A DNA stretch of 64,000 nt from Diphasiastrum complanatum (taxonomy: Eukaryota > Streptophyta > Lycopodiopsida > Lycopodiales > Lycopodiaceae): the NCBI GenBank assembly GCA_029204225.1, contig CM055103.1, positions 57,086,205-57,150,204 on the forward strand, given 5' to 3'. Position numbers and translations under genes: made by a program. Below, in pieces: positions 20,967 to 33,930 of this stretch; within the stretch, counting starts at the first letter, position 1; every line of letters starts with the position of its first letter. The notes beneath the pieces were generated by a model. It saw only the letters and a list, made by a program, of their open reading frames with translations, did no database searches and was not told the origin of the DNA.

Positions 20967-22127
20967 ATGGCACCTCTGAGAGGATATCTTCTAAAAGCAA
21001 ATGAAAGACTAAATACTTCTAGTTACTCAATTTGGAAGTTCAGAATGGAGTTTATTTTGATACTCCAGGATGTTATGGAAATTGTGCTTGGTGTTGAGGA
21101 GGAGCCTCAAGCACAGGTTCATTAAAATGAATGTATCTAATGAAATTTTGAGAGAGATAGGATCTTGCACCACAGCCAAAGATGCTTGGGATGCACTTAA
21201 GTCCATCTATGAAGCAAAAAATAATTCTAGAATACTCACTCTTAGGAATCAGATTTTCCAAAGTTTTCAAAGAAGTGAGGAGAGTGCATCAAACTATGTT
21301 CTGAGAGTTAAAGATTTACATAGAGAGCTTTCTTGTGCTGGTGTGACTATTAACCAAGATGAGCTAGTACAAGTCATTCTAAATGGCTTGAAAGATGACT
21401 ATGATAATCTTGTTCGGTCTTTTGCCATTAAGGAGGAGTTGCCTAATCTAGAAACTCTCCAAGAAATTCTTATTTCTGAAGAAGCTAGGCAAAGTTATAA
21501 ACTTTCTAGGATGAACAAACTCGAGCATGGTGGAAGTGACAAAGCCCTCTTTGTCAAGGACAAGCATAAAGGAAGGAGTAAGAACCAGTTCTCTCAAGCA
21601 TCCAACAAAAACAAAGCCAAGGATCGATACACAGATGGTGAAGAGGATGATTCATCTCATCTTTCTACTTCAAAGACCAAGAAGAAGAAAGGAAAGTGTT
21701 TCTTCTGTGGCAAGAAGGGGCACTATGCCTCTTATTGCTTTAAGAAGAAAAACCAACTCAAGCAAGCAAATCTCTCCAAAGAGATTGATTTTGTTCCAAG
21801 TGATGGAGAAGGATCACTCATGGTGTCCAATTTTTCTTCATCACCTTTCAAGAAGGATAGAGCTTGGTACATAGATAGTGGAGATTCTTCACATATGTGC
21901 TGTTCAAAGGAGTCTTTTGACTCAATTGTACCTTACAAAGGACTTGAGAGATCTATTTACACTGTTAATGATCATGAGTGCTCTATAAAAGGAATTGGCA
22001 ACATTCCATTAAAACATGCTTCTTCAAAAGTTTTTGCACTTTCTAATGTTCTTTTTATTCCAAAACTTACAAAGAACTTGATTAGTGTGGAAAAGTTGCT
22101 TGATAGTGGTTGTGATGTAAAGTTCAA
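20967..22127 (+). pseudogene. Copia A gag-protease remnant
   Basis: Gag starts at 20967 (MAPLRGYLLKANERLN) and runs to about 21118, where a small deletion shifts the frame. It resumes at 21127 (MNVSNEILREIGSC) and stays open through the gag domain, a Lys-rich region and a complete zinc knuckle, CFFCGKKGHYASYC. The protease follows, with WYIDSGDSSHM where DSGASSHM is usual. It ends at about 22127 in KLLDSGCDVKF, where copia B LTR sequence takes over. Copia E at 52.5-54 kb shows how the missing part would continue. Confidence 0.85.
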
Positions 22128-22975
22128 GACAAAAAGACACAAACACAAAAGATTCATGAACGAGAATCTTTTGCGGTCCAACACGAGAAAGTCAGATGAC
22201 GAAAACGAAACCAACGATGCAACACAAAAAATGTCACGAAACCTTCTTTGCCCTCATGCTCCGAAGAGTGCCAGCAAAGATCGTGCAAGTACCCAGAAGT
22301 ACAGATATCTGATCTGATGGCATGACGTCAACAGATACACTCTAGGTCGTGGCTAATCTGCCACTCTTGTACTTTCCTGATTAGTTGTAGACGCTTAATC
22401 ACTCTAATCTTGAAGTTACATAGAGCGACTATATACTTACTGGATGATACTTGACACATACATTATGAAGTAGTCTGATGCTAGTAAGCAATCAAGATGA
22501 AATACAGACAAGAAGTCCGTGTAAGACAAGTTTTGTAAGCAGGATCCACAAGTCCGCTAGTAAGCGAGACATCCATTCGTGAGAGAATTGTATTTCTCTC
22601 ACACCAATGTACTGCGTGGATCTGCATGCAGTGCTTGAAGAATCAAGAGAAAATTCAATAGATGATCTTGTAGCCATTGTGCACACGTTAATTTATGATG
22701 TATGATCTTGAATGCAAATGTGTCTGCTGTTATTCGTGTGTCTGATTCTCCCATTCATTTCAATTTTGCACATTGGTTGAATTTGTTGAATGCTGCATTA
22801 ATTTATAAACGTAGATCAGTAGCACCTGACTAGATTCTAGAAGACTGTAGAAGTGATTCAGCTGGTAGTGTCCAATGACCACATCTGAACTCCATCCGAA
22901 CTACATTGACTCGCGGTTGCTTCGCTTTCGCGACTGTTTCGTGACCACGAAAGATTTTTTTCCCATTCTCATCAG
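22128..22975 (+). repeat. 5' LTR of copia B, start missing
   Basis: From about 22140 this matches the 3' LTR at 35955-36312 (ACGAGAATCTTTTGCGGTCC, TGCCAGCAAAGATC, CACTCTAGG). It ends just before a primer-binding-like site, TAGTATCAGAGCC (22977-22989), with one mismatch to the usual motif. About 70 bases of the LTR start are absent at the joint with copia A. Confidence 0.75.
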
Positions 22976-23052
22976 TAGTATCAGAGCCTGCTTATCTTGT
23001 GATAATCTGACATAGCCAAGAAGCTATCAGATCCAAGAGGCAAAGCATCTAG

Positions 23053-24346
23053 ATGAACAACCATCAACAAAAGAACAGACCCCGAGAAGCAATGGCTTCA
23101 ATCAGGAGCATGTAGAGCAAGATCCTCACAATTCTTGATTCTTCAAGATCTAACTTTCTAGCCTGGAAAGTTAAGCCATCACTTATACTCAAGGGCGAAG
23201 GACTCTTCCCCTGGGTGGATGGCACATAAGAGATGCCTACGACATCAGACAAGGAGCTATGTGAGTGGAGGCAGAAAAACGACAAGGCAGTAGCCTTGCT
23301 ATCATCTTCCATTGAGGATATTCTCACACTTGACATGGCTACACTCTCCAAAGCTAAGGAGATGGGGGATGCATTGCTCACCAGATTTCAGACAAAATTC
23401 AAAAGTCAAATTATGATGATGGAAGATCAGTTGACGAATCTACAGTGGGATGCGAAGGACCTCACTTCTTTCATAAAAAAGATGAAGGATCTATTCCTAT
23501 CACTACATAACTCTGGAGCAGAGAATGTAGTGTCTGTTGAGAAGCAGCTCACCTACCTATTGAGAGCCTTACCCAGATCATTCCAGATGACGAGAACCCT
23601 GCTCGAGAAAGATCCTACCATGAACCTCAAAAAGACAATTGTCGAGATTTGAGAGGAAGTCGAGGCCAGAGAACACCTTGATCACAAGGATGGTTCTGTC
23701 CAGGCCCTCTACGACAACAAAGAAAAATCCAAGAAACAATTCAAGCCTAAGAGGGAGTCAAATCAGAGGCAAGATTGTGATCAGCAAGTAGAGGGAACAA
23801 GCAAAGGCAACTGGAAGAGCAAAGGGAGGTCAAAGCAGCAAGGTGCAGACAAGAAGACTTGCATGAGATGCAGAAGAGATGGGCATACAGTAGATACATG
23901 CTGGCTCAATCCCAAGATTGAGTGTATCCAATGCCATAAGAAGGGTCATGCAGTCGTGGATTGCCGCCAAAACCTGAGGAACAAATCAGCACAGAACAGA
24001 TAGGAGAACAACAACAGTTCATCCTATGTCGAGGAGCCCGAGAGCTCGAAAATGGGCAAAGAAAGAACTAATAGAAACTGTTCGACCGCCTATATTTGTG
24101 AAGAAGTATGTGCAGCATCAACATCTGACACACATGAGGCGATTCTAGACTCAGGAGCCACCTTACACTTTGTGACATCAAGACGAATCATGTCTGATTT
24201 CAGAAGTGCAGATCTTTCAAGATTCATAGTTCTTGGAGATGGATCTAAGCATCAAGTGAACGGTATTTGTTCACTATGGCTCAACACCAATGGCAGAGAC
24301 AGATGGCTCGAAGACGTTCTATTTGTGCCTACACTGCAGCAAGAAT
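23053..24346 (+). pseudogene. Copia B gag and protease
   Basis: One frame runs from ATG 23053 to 24346 with stops at about 23110, 23227, 23650 and 24001. It contains the gag domain (SNFLAWKVK, DALLTRFQTKFKS, LPRSFQMTRTLLEKDP), a Lys/Gln-rich stretch, and two zinc knuckles, CMRCRRDGHTVDTC and CIQCHKKGHAVVDC. The protease motif is ILDSGATLHFVTS. Two knuckles rather than one set this family apart from the others in the window; the same pair recurs at 63558-63878. A frameshift at about 24346 leads into the integrase frame. Confidence 0.85.
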
Positions 24347-25640
24347 AACATATGCAGGGATGCGTGTGACATTTTCTAACGAAGCATGCAACATGGGTGA
24401 TGCCAGTACCAGTACTTTGATCGTTTAAGACAGAAGAAAAGAAAACCTATATCATCTAAAGGTACGCCTACCTGCAGATCAGGTGCATCAGACTCATGAT
24501 GACTCGCCAGACACTCTGTGGCATAGAAGACTCTGTCACATGAACTCAATGGCACTTTACCAAGCAAGCCATCATGGAGCGATAATAGGGGTCATCATCT
24601 CGAATGCAACCAATTCGACCACCTATGATGTATGTTTGAAGGGCAAGATGTCACGCACTTCATTCATCAAAGACTCCTACCGAATGACTAAGATTCTGGA
24701 GTTAGTACATTCTGACATCCGTAGACCATTCAATGTGATCCCAATAGGAGGTCCGAAATATTATGTAACCTTCATCGATGATTATAGCAAATTTGCTAGA
24801 GTGTATTTTATTCAGAATAAATCTGAAGCAGTTGATAAATTCACAGAATATGTGAATTGGACTGAGAGATGTACAGGCAATAAAGTTAAGCAGATCAGGA
24901 TAGATCGAGGTGGCAAATACATCTCAAATCGCTTCACTGACTTCTGCAATGATTGTGGCATCATTCACAGAAGGACTGTAGCCTACACACCACAGCACAA
25001 TGGTGTTGTTGAACAAAAGAACATGACCCTGATGGAAGCAGCCAGATATATGATGGCGGCTCTAAGGGTACTGTGGGCTAAAGCAGTAGCTACAATCGCA
25101 TACATCCAGAATAGGACAGGTAAGTCTGGTGTCCCTGACACGACACCACATGAGCTATGGTGGGGTAGAAAGCCCAACCTGTCTCATGTCAGAATCTTTG
25201 GCTATGTAGCTGATGCACATATTCCTGATAAGCTTTGAAAGAAGCTTGATGAGAAAGCCGAGCAAGAATTTCTGGTAGGTTATGACAACAACTCGTCATA
25301 CTATAGAATCTACATGCCAGACATGAACATTGTAAAAACAGTGAGAGATGTCAGATTTGATGAGAGCAGGACAATGGCCAATGACGATCCTGTCAGCTAT
25401 GAAGTTCTGGAGAGACAGTACTATGACCTACCGCAAGTGACAGAGAGAGCAGAGGACAAACACGCAAACGAAGATTTTTGAGTCGTCTCCCATTCGAACG
25501 ACAAATCTGAAGAAGAAAGATTCGAGAGGTAGCCTACTGCTACAGTTCCTGTAAACCAAGATGGTTCTAGAACGAGCAAAGCAGACAAAGGCAAAGGCAT
25601 TGTTGTCCCAGGAGGATCTCCTAGAAGGTCGATAAGTCCA
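24347..25640 (+). pseudogene. Copia B integrase
   Basis: The frame includes the zinc-binding start (LWHRRLCHMNS; the final Cys motif is changed) and the catalytic core LVHSDIRRPF, FIDDYSKFARVYF, IRIDRGGKYIS and YTPQHNGVVEQKN. This shows the first Asp, the second Asp (ID RGG) and the Glu of the DDE triad. A variable linker with Ser/Pro follows. Stops occur near 25237, 25480 and 25640. The typical copia order (protease, integrase, RT) is kept. Confidence 0.85.
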
Positions 25641-27134
25641 TGAAGAGCACCAACAAGATATGTGCCAGGCAGCTCAGCTTCTACATCAGAAAAGTTCTGT
25701 GGATTCACTGACGAACCACAGACTTTCAAGGAAGCGATTGAAAGTCTAGAAAAGAATAGATGGATCCAAGCCATGAACGAAAAAATGGAGTCCATGAGGA
25801 CGAACCAGGTATGGACGTTGCAGCCATTATCACATAAGCGCAAGACTGTCAAATGCAAATGGGTTTTCAAGCTCAAATATGGAGAATGTGACAAAATACA
25901 AGACAAGATTGGTAGCAATTTTCTCAAAGATATGGTATTGACTACTCTAAAACCTTCTCTCATGTCATCAAACATTCGTCTCTACAATTGTTATTTGCAT
26001 ATGCAGCAGCTTGTGACCTCAGGATCCACATTGTGGACGAGAAGATAGCCTTCTTGCATGGTGAACTAGACGAAGAGGTCTATATGGATCAACCCCCAGG
26101 ATATGTCTCAAATTCACTTCCTGACTATGCATGCATAATGCATAGAAGCATCTACGGTCTAAAACAATCAGCTTGATAATGGTACAAGAAGAAAGTTCAA
26201 GCCCTCAAATCATTAGGATTCAAGCCTCTACTGGATAATTCCAATGTATATGTCAGAGTTACAGATGGGCAGATCATCATTGTGGCTGTGTACGTGGATG
26301 ACACTCTGATACTTTGTAGGAGTGAGCAGCTGATCGCTGAAGTGAAGACAGACATCAAGATTGTGGATCTGGGAGAAGCCAGGTGTTACCTTAGCTTACA
26401 AATTGAAAGGGACTATGAGTGAGGTAAGCTATACCTTCACCAGTCCAGATACACCCAAAAGATCCTAGAGGACTTTGGGATGTTGAACTGCAAAGGAGCG
26501 AATACTCCAATGCTTGCAGGGACGGTGCTGACAAATGATGACTATCCAAAGATTGAGGAAGAGAGAGAACAAATGTAGCTCACACCTTACAAGAAGCTGA
26601 TAAGGTCACTAATGTACCTTGCTGACAACACACGTCTTGATATTGCTTATGCAGTATTCAAGATGAGCCAATTCTGCATGAATCCAGGCTTGACACATTG
26701 GAAGATTGCAAAATGAATTTTACAATATCTTCAATTAACGAGAGATTATGGCTTGTGTTATTGTCATGATGCAAGTTTCAAGATACTTTCCTACAGTGCT
26801 GCTAGCTGGGCATCCCTCAAGGATGATTGTAAAAGTGGCTCAGGAGGATGCACCATCGCATCAGGAGCAGCAGTTCTCTAGGTCAGCAAGAAGCAGACAA
26901 CTGTGGCCCAGTCATCCTACGAAGCAGAGTACGTTGCAGCAGCAAAGATGGCCAACGAGATAATCTGGCTAAGACAGTTCCTGGACGAATTGGACAAAGC
27001 GAGGAACGAGCCTCTGGCCTTGCAGATGAACAACACCTCTGAAATACACCTGATAAAAGATCTCGTGTTACATTCCAGAATGAAACACATTGTGATCAAG
27101 TATCACTTGATTAGGGATCTAATTGAAAAGAAGA
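25641..27134 (+). pseudogene. Copia B RT and RNase H, interrupted by gypsy insertion
   Basis: RT starts with QTFKEAIESLEKNRWIQAMN and KCKWVFKLK. A deletion near 25890 shifts the frame; it resumes with SSIRLLFAYAAACDLRIHIVDEKIAFLHG, YMDQPPGYV, IYGLKQSA and the catalytic AVYVDDTLIL (about 26290). RNase H follows with SAASWASLKDD, QSSYEAEYVAAAKMANEIIWL and SRMKHIVIKYHLIRDLIEKK, and is cut at 27134 by gypsy 1. The C-terminal end continues at 35734. Confidence 0.88.
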
Positions 27135-27199
27135 TGTTGTTTTTGGGGGTATTCCGAATGAATTGTAAATAAATAAAATCGACCAATAAAATGTGTTGC

Positions 27200-27593
27200 A
27201 CCAAACCAGCTACAGTATCCATGAAGGAGAATGTATGGTGTTCAGTGTGCATGCAGAACCATACAACAAATGAGTGTCCAGTCCTAAAGCAAAATCTAAG
27301 ATGACACATAGATTCTGCCATCTGTGCAATGCAATATCGCACGATATGGCATTTTGTCTATTTAACCCCCCAGATTGCTTAACAGAAGAGAAGTCCTTAT
27401 AGGACTTCTTATCCATATCATCAAGGGGCACCAAACACGACACCGAGGTACGGCGCACCGAATCAGCAACAACGTATGGCCTTACGTGCACCACCAAGGC
27501 CAGCCAATCAACAAGTGGCCCATGTAAATCTGACAGTAGCAGAACCAGAGATGCAAGTACCACCTCAATCTAAGCAGCATCAATGGTACGGAA
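27200..27593 (+). pseudogene. Gypsy 1 gag fragment, first part
   Basis: Frames here give zinc-finger-like CSVCMQNHTTNEC and FCHLCNAISHDMAFC, then a Pro/Gln-rich stretch (APNQQQRMALRAPPRPANQQ). These are Cys/His motifs of a gypsy gag spread over two frames. The piece is cut at 27593 by the copia C LTR and continues at 30404. Confidence 0.6.
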
Positions 27594-30403
27594 TGTGAAA
27601 GATTTAACTAGTTTCATCACATTTTGCAATATTTCCATATTTAGCATATTAAGGCCGAAACTTGTTTTAGACTTAGAGGTTGACTTTTCAAAGCTCATTA
27701 GTCTAAATTTCATTTTAATAAACACTTTTAGAAAGTTTGAGAAAGTAAGAATGCGAGTTTGAGTAGATTCAATTTGAATAGTTGGGTACATTGAATCTAG
27801 ACCCAAAATTAGTAGGGTCAGCATTTTGGAGGGAAAGCCAACTGGCCAAATAGGGTTTTGACCTGCTATAAAAGGATGTAACTCATGGAGAGAGCTATCA
27901 TCTTCTCTCTTATCTATCTCATTTCATGCTTATACATGGTTCTCTTGGGTTCTATTATCCATTGGTGCACTATCTTGGTGATTGCTTGCAATTCTACGTG
28001 TAGAATGATCTATATTTGTTATTTTTGGATCCACACGTGTGAAATATAGTAGCTTGCTTGTTTTTTACGAACAACAATAGTACTTTTTCATTTCATTCAA
28101 GTTTAATCAAGTTCTATTGGTGTTTGCATCTCATTTTGTGTGTAGATGCTGATTTTTCTACAATGGTGAGATTGGTAGTGTATTTCTCTTTCTAACCAAA
28201 GATCATTCAAGTAGATTGGATCTTAAGGATCTGAAATATTTCACATGGTATCAGAGCTTGTGTTTCGGGTTATGAAGGAGAAAATCAGATCTATCAATGA
28301 TTTGGTGAATATATCAAGTCTAGAGCATGCTAGAGAGAATTCTACACCAAAATCGAATTTTTTGCTTTTGTAGATTGGATCTTTTGTTGATCAAAACACT
28401 TTATAGGTCAATACACTTGATCAATTTCGATTTTTGAATTCACATACTGAATTTGGCCAATTTTTGGATCATTGGTTTAGCCTAAGTGGTGGCTTATAGA
28501 TTGCATATCAAATTTTCAGCATTTGCATGTAGATTTGGAATAGTCAATTTTTTGTGATTTTGTCAAAATCCTAATTTTGATTGGATCTCTAGATAGTGAG
28601 GTTGCTGGACTTCATTTGAGTTTGTTTCAATCTTAGGAAGTGTCCAAAGTCATTAGATTGAGGATAGATCATAGGTTGATCAAGATTCCATGATTATATG
28701 TGTTGATTTGCTTGGATAAGTGCTAGAAGAGAGTTAGTGAGATAGTGTCAAATCTTGGTGATTTCTTTTGAAAGCATTTGTTGTTGTTCAAAAGAGTGCT
28801 TTGTGCATTGAAACAGGTTGAAAGATAAGATCAAGTCATTGCTACATGGCAACCTCAATTGGAGTCATGTTGGAAGCCAATGATAGGCTTACCTCAAGTA
28901 GCTATTCATTGTGGAAAGTGAGAATGGAGTCACTTCTTGAGATGAATGATGTTTTGGATATTATTGTAGGTTTGGAGGAGAGACCGGCAACACAACAAGA
29001 TCAAGTGAGGTATGAAAAGAGGGCCAAGAAGGCTCTACACATGATAAAGATGAATGTTACCAATGAACTTCTCAAGGAAGTTGGTAAGTGCACATCATCT
29101 TTGGAAGCTTGGAATTCATTGAAGAAGCTTTATGAATCCAAGTCTACTTCTAGAGTGTTGACTCTAAGAAGGTAAACCTTTTCTTGTTTGCAAAAGAATA
29201 AAGAAAGTCCAAGTACTTTTGTTTTGAGAATGAAAGCATTGAATGATGAGTTAGCTTGCATAGATGAAAGCATTAAGGAAGGAGAGCTTATTCAAGTGAT
29301 TCTTAATGGCTTGTTGGATGCTCATGCTAACATTGTTCAAAGTATTGATATTCAAAAGACTTTGCCAAGTTTGATGGATCTTCAAGAGATCTTGATCAAT
29401 GAGGAATATAGGCTTCAAGCAAAAGGTGGATCTACATCGACACTTCAAGAAAATGCTTTGTTCACAAAGGGCAAATTCAAGGGCAAAGCCAAAAGTAAGT
29501 GGTCTAAAGGGCAAGATCAAGTGGATGTTTCTTCAAGTGACAAAAAGAAGGATAGATCAAAGCTAAAGTGCTTCTATTGTGGCATCAAAGGACACTTTGC
29601 AAGTGAGTGCTACAAGAAGAAGAGAGATCGACAAGCAAGGTAATCTTACTCTTGATGAGGATGGTTTGGATGTTCAAGATGCAAATGATGATGCATTTGT
29701 GATGTCTTCATGTATGTTTGCTAATGATGGAGATCTAGATCCTTGGTGGATTGATAGTGGAGCAAGTTCACACATGACCTTTCACAAAGAGTACTTCACT
29801 TTTTTGTTGGCATATGGAGATGACAAGAGGGTGATCTACACGGCCAATGATGGTGAGTGTGCAATCAAAGGGATTGGCACAATTCTTATTTCTCTCTCTA
29901 CAAATAGGAATGTTCATTTGGAAGATGTCTTGTTTATTCCATCTATTACCAAGAATTTGCTTAGTGTGAGTCAAATGCTAAGTAAGGGCCTCAAGGTGGA
30001 GTTTGATGGAGATGCTTGTTTGATCAAAAGGAAGGATGTCTTGATTGGAAAGCTATCATCTTCTCTCTTTTCTATCTCATTTCATGCTTATACATGGTTT
30101 TCTTGGATTCTACTATCCATTGGTGCACTATCTTGGTGATTGCTTGCAATTCTATGTGTAGAATGATCTATATTTGTTATTTTTGGATGCACACGTGTAA
30201 AATATAGTAGCTTGCTGGTTTTGTATGGACAACAACAATACTTTTTCATTTCATTCAAGTTTGATCAAGTTCTATTGGTGTTTGCATCTCATTTTGTGTG
30301 TAGATGCTGATTTTTCTACATTGGTGAGATTGGTAGTGTATTTCTCTTTCTAACCAAAGATCATTCAAGTAGACTGGATCTTAAGGATCTGAAAGCTTTC
30401 ACA
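27594..30403 (+). mobile_element. Copia C: internally deleted copia inside gypsy 1
   Basis: The 5' LTR is 27594-28245 (TGTGAAAG...TTTCACA), followed by PBS TGGTATCAGAG (28246-28256). A 600-base leader precedes gag at 28846. The 3' LTR is partial (about 30050-30403): it starts in the middle, fused to the protease sequence, so integrase, RT, RNase H and the LTR start were deleted together. The flanks do not show a matching duplication. Related elements lie on the reverse strand at 58784-59226 and 62.4-63.6 kb. Confidence 0.85.
28846..30049 (+). pseudogene. Copia C gag-protease
   Basis: Gag begins MATSIGVMLEANDRLTSSSY and covers the gag domain (MNVTNELLKEVGKC, ESKSTSRVLTL). A TAA at 29173 is the only stop in the first 800 bases. 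The zinc knuckle CFYCGIKGHFASEC is complete. A frameshift near 29630 leads to the protease WWIDSGASSHMTFHKEYF and NLLSVSQMLSKGLKVEF. Coding ends abruptly at the 3' LTR joint (about 30050). Confidence 0.88.
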
Positions 30404-30812
30404 CAGACCAGATGAACCATTTATGGATCCTGCCATAAATGAATATTTTACGGCCTATGCAGCTCAAACTCAGCGTCAAGGCGGAAGAAATTACGGCCGC
30501 TACGGATGCGGCGAAGAACACAGAATTGCGAAATGTCCCTACAAGGGACAATATACATCTTTTTGTCGAGAATGTGGTTATGGACACTGTTACAAGAATT
30601 GTCCATTCAAACTTGGAACCAATGCACCTCTCAACTTCATTGCGACACAACAACCAGCAGTTCCAGCAAGGATGCCATCGGAAAGACACCAATTCCACGC
30701 TCTTGTGTTAGCCGTCACGCGAGCACAGAAGAGGAAGGAAGTGGCTCCCTCACCACCACCCTCGGTCACTGACGACCAATCCTCAACTTTAACGCCATAT
30801 CCAAATGTGAGG
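30404..30812 (+). pseudogene. Gypsy 1 gag, second part with zinc finger
   Basis: The open frame contains FMDPAINEYFTAYAAQTQRQ and a zinc-finger region, CGEEHRIAKC and CRECGYGHCYKNC. It continues gypsy gag on the far side of copia C. It ends at 30812 in a Pro/Ser-rich tail, and the protease region follows in another frame. Confidence 0.65.
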
Positions 30813-30839
30813 TAAGAAAGAAGACAATACCAGAAAATA

Positions 30840-31439
30840 GGAGGTACAGAAGGCACAAGCGGAGGAAAAAGAGAAGGAAAGGGACAATCCCACAAAACCT
30901 CCAGTTGGCGGCGAACGGAAACCGCAAGCGGGCTCACCACTACGCACTGATCAGAATGATCGGATGCACCAACATGAACCACCTTTTCACATGGTGGAGC
31001 CCAAGGAACCATGCACTGAAAGGCTCACACTTTTACTGGCGAGCCGTGTTAGTTTACCATTTGGGAAACTACTGCGGATTGCACCACAAGTGAAAAGCCT
31101 TCTAGTTGAATGTGCCAAAGCGGATGAGGAGCCAGTAGCTCCTAAGTCCATATATTGTACGGGCTATGAAGAAACAAGTAACGTCCTCCAAATTGGGGCA
31201 GCATGGGAAAGTGAGGAACACAACAGCACTTTGCCAATCAAACACAAGAGATACGAGGACAAGGCAGCAGTAGTAGATGTCAATTTGATCTCCACTACTT
31301 TATATGAAAAATGGGGTCTACAAGGGTTAAAGCCAACAAGATTCACCATCAAGCTAGTGGATCAATCCTGTGTGAAACCAAAAGGTGTAGTTGCCGATGT
31401 AAAAATAGCAGGCATGTAGCTTGTGATCACTTTTGTAGT
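30840..31439 (+). pseudogene. Gypsy 1 protease region
   Basis: The frame reads PHQVK-like RIAPQVKSLLVEC, then AAVVDVNLISTTLYEKWGLQGLKP and KLVDQSCVKPKGVVADVKIAGM. The order resembles the retropepsin region of gypsy elements, although the catalytic DTGA is not visible (VDVNLIS in that position). The reading is broken at 31440 by a MITE and resumes at 31821 with DIPKSPTTYRVLLGRPWL. Confidence 0.6.
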
Positions 31440-31820
31440 CACATTAGAGGAGTTCTAGATCCAAAAAAGACCCTTTGTAAAGATTCTTTTATATTTTTTC
31501 TCAATTTTTTCTTACACATGGACCAATCAAAACGCTCCAATTTGAAATCTACGTAACGTAACTTTTTGAGTCCACATTTTGATTCCACACTAAAAATGGC
31601 ATAACTTTTTAGTGGTAAGTTCGAATTTAGCAAATCTTGGTGCATTGGAAAGCGCTCAACAAGGGCTTTCCAATGATATGTTACATGACATACTTTTAAG
31701 CTACGATTAAAAAGTTATTGCAAGTCAAAAGTATTAGTGTTATAATATTCTAATAATATAAACTACATCTTGCACGAATTCTTAAAGGGTCTTTTTGGAG
31801 TTCAAAACTCCTCTAATGTG
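31440..31820. mobile_element. MITE-like element with 45-bp terminal inverted repeats
   Basis: The ends are inverted repeats: CACATTAGAGGAGTTC...AAAGACCCTTT at 31440-31488, and its near reverse complement at 31775-31820. The 381-bp unit has no coding capacity and is AT-rich, with an internal hairpin TTGGAAAGCGC..GGGCTTTCCAA near 31645-31670. It interrupts the gypsy 1 protease frame, which reads on after it. I cannot settle a target duplication, so the superfamily is open. Confidence 0.75.
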
Positions 31821-32956
31821 GATATACCTAAATCTCCAACTACATACCGTGTGTTACTGGGAAGACCATGGTTGAGGACTGCGCAAGTAGTACACAACTG
31901 GGGCACGGGGAAACTCACCTTCGAGAATAGAGAGCAGGCTGTGAAGGTTGATCCAACCACATGGGCGGTGAAACCTATTGCACCCAAGGCTGATGACGAA
32001 TCATCTACGACACATCACACGATTGATCGCCCAAGGCCAGCCAAGGGAGGTCACTATGATTCAGAGACGGATGTCATGAGATGGATGGATGCATTAGCAA
32101 CTATTGACTATCGGGCATATCAATATGAATCAGATCCTAAACCCAGTACATCTTCACCCAAGTGTTACACTATGGACACACCAATCACATTTGGGGTGAA
32201 TATGATAAACGTAGTATGGCTGTCAATGGAACCTATTGAGAACCCAGTGGATGATAATTTAGTCCCTTGGCAACATGCTCTAACTTATAATAAGGAGATT
32301 GAACTGATTGATGAGCAGGTCCTACACCACATGGACCCAGATTGCTACGGAATCAAGAAAGTACCAGCTCAACCACCGCAAAAGTCTACCATGGCGAAAG
32401 TCTCAAGGATCGATCCATCCAAGGCACCTACAAATAAGAAGAATCAGTTGAAGCAAGGCTACAACCAGGTGATCAAATGGAGTGATCTATTCAAAGAGGC
32501 GATAGCTACGGTAGATGGTGATATTCGCAACCATGAGGCTAATGTCACGGTAGTTCCGATGAAAGACAACAAGGACAAATCCACCAAAATGACAAAAAGA
32601 GCAAAAAGAAGGTGTTGGATTTCTTGAAGTCAATCAAGATGGACTCAGATATAGTGTCATCTTCTAGACAGGTGACAGAAAATCAAAAGATGACTAGTCG
32701 AGCTAATATCAATATGATGAAAGAGAAATCTCGACGAGCACCAGTTACGAGATGCTTGAAACTTTCAAAAATTATACCTTGGATGACATGATAATTATGA
32801 TGCCGCAAGCTCAACGAGAACTAGATCAAAGTCAGGCACCAGCGGAACAAGTCTTCAAGAGACCTACGAGAACACAGCCGATGAACCTTGCCGAGCCAGG
32901 TGAAGAAGAAAAGATAGTACATGTGGGAGAGCAGTTGATGCCCACACAATTCAAGC
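31821..32956 (+). pseudogene. Gypsy 1 post-protease linker
   Basis: The frame opens with DIPKSPTTYRVLLGRPWLRTAQVVHNWGTG, a conserved gypsy segment after protease, and runs to 32627. A shifted continuation holds VGEQLMPTQFKLE. The long hydrophilic stretch between protease and RT is normal for this group. A similar 75-base scrap (WLRTTQVIHNW) lies at 36650-36727. Confidence 0.7.
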
Positions 32957-33930
32957 TTGAGACTACGATCATTGCTAGTGGAGTATAAAGACTGTTTTGC
33001 CTGGAGTTATAGTGATCTTAAGGGCATTCCACCAACAGTAGTCCAACACACCATACCCTTGGTAGATGGAGCAGTTCCCAAGGTAAGCCGTTACTATCGC
33101 TGCAACTCGAATTATACAGAGCTGATCAAGCAGGAGTTGTAGAAGCTGATGGATGCAATTTTTATTTATGAAATCGAGCACACGGAATGGGTATCGTCGA
33201 TAGTTATAGTACCCAAGAAGAACGGCAAAATGCGGATTTGTGTGAATCTGAAGGCGCTAAATGCAGTCACCAAAAAAGATCATTTTTTTTTACCATTTAT
33301 GGAAAGTGTCTTCAACAGAGCAGCTAGTGCCGAAGCCTACAGTTTTCTAGACGGCTTCAGCGGCTTCAACCAAGTGAAGATAGCCCCCCAAGACCAACAC
33401 AAGACAGCATTTTCCACGGAATGGAGAACCTATGCCTATAAAGTGATGCCATTCGAACTTTGCAATGCCCCAAGCACCTTCCAGCGAGTTATGCAGGTGG
33501 CATTCAAAGATTATTTGCAAAAATTTTTGGAAATTTTCTTGATGATCTGTGCGTGCATGGACCGGACTCAGAACACTTATTTAATTTGGAGAAAGTGTTA
33601 CAAAAATGTCGCAACTTCCAGATCTCCTTGAATCCAGAAAAATGTCAATTCTGGGTGACACATGGCTTGATTCTCGGCCATATAGTGTCAAGACACGGGA
33701 TCGCCACAGACCTATCAAAGATCAGGATCATTGTTGATCTACCACCACCGGGGACGATCCGAAGTCTACATCTTCATGGGTCATGCTAACTATTATAGGA
33801 TCTTCATTTTGGATTTTGCGGAGTTAGCCCAACCAATTTACAAACTCACAACGGATCCACATTGGAATGAGGAAGCCCTAAAGGCTTTCCAAAAGCTTAC
33901 CACTCTTATGCCCACCCAATTGATCCATTG
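32957..33930 (+). pseudogene. Gypsy 1 reverse transcriptase
   Basis: RT starts with YKDCFAWSYSDLKGI and continues with SSIVIVPKKNGKMRICVNLKALN, YSFLDGFSGFNQVKIAP, and KTAFSTEWRTYAYKVMPF. The palm motif appears in a shifted frame as FLDDLCVHG (usual form YxDD). The thumb follows with QISLNPEKCQFWV and LGHIVSRHGI. There are at least two frame changes and a TAG at 33140. Confidence 0.88.

Noticed and set aside
31440-31645. Small genes in the MITE
   Set aside because: Short frames cross the inverted termini and do not resemble any protein.
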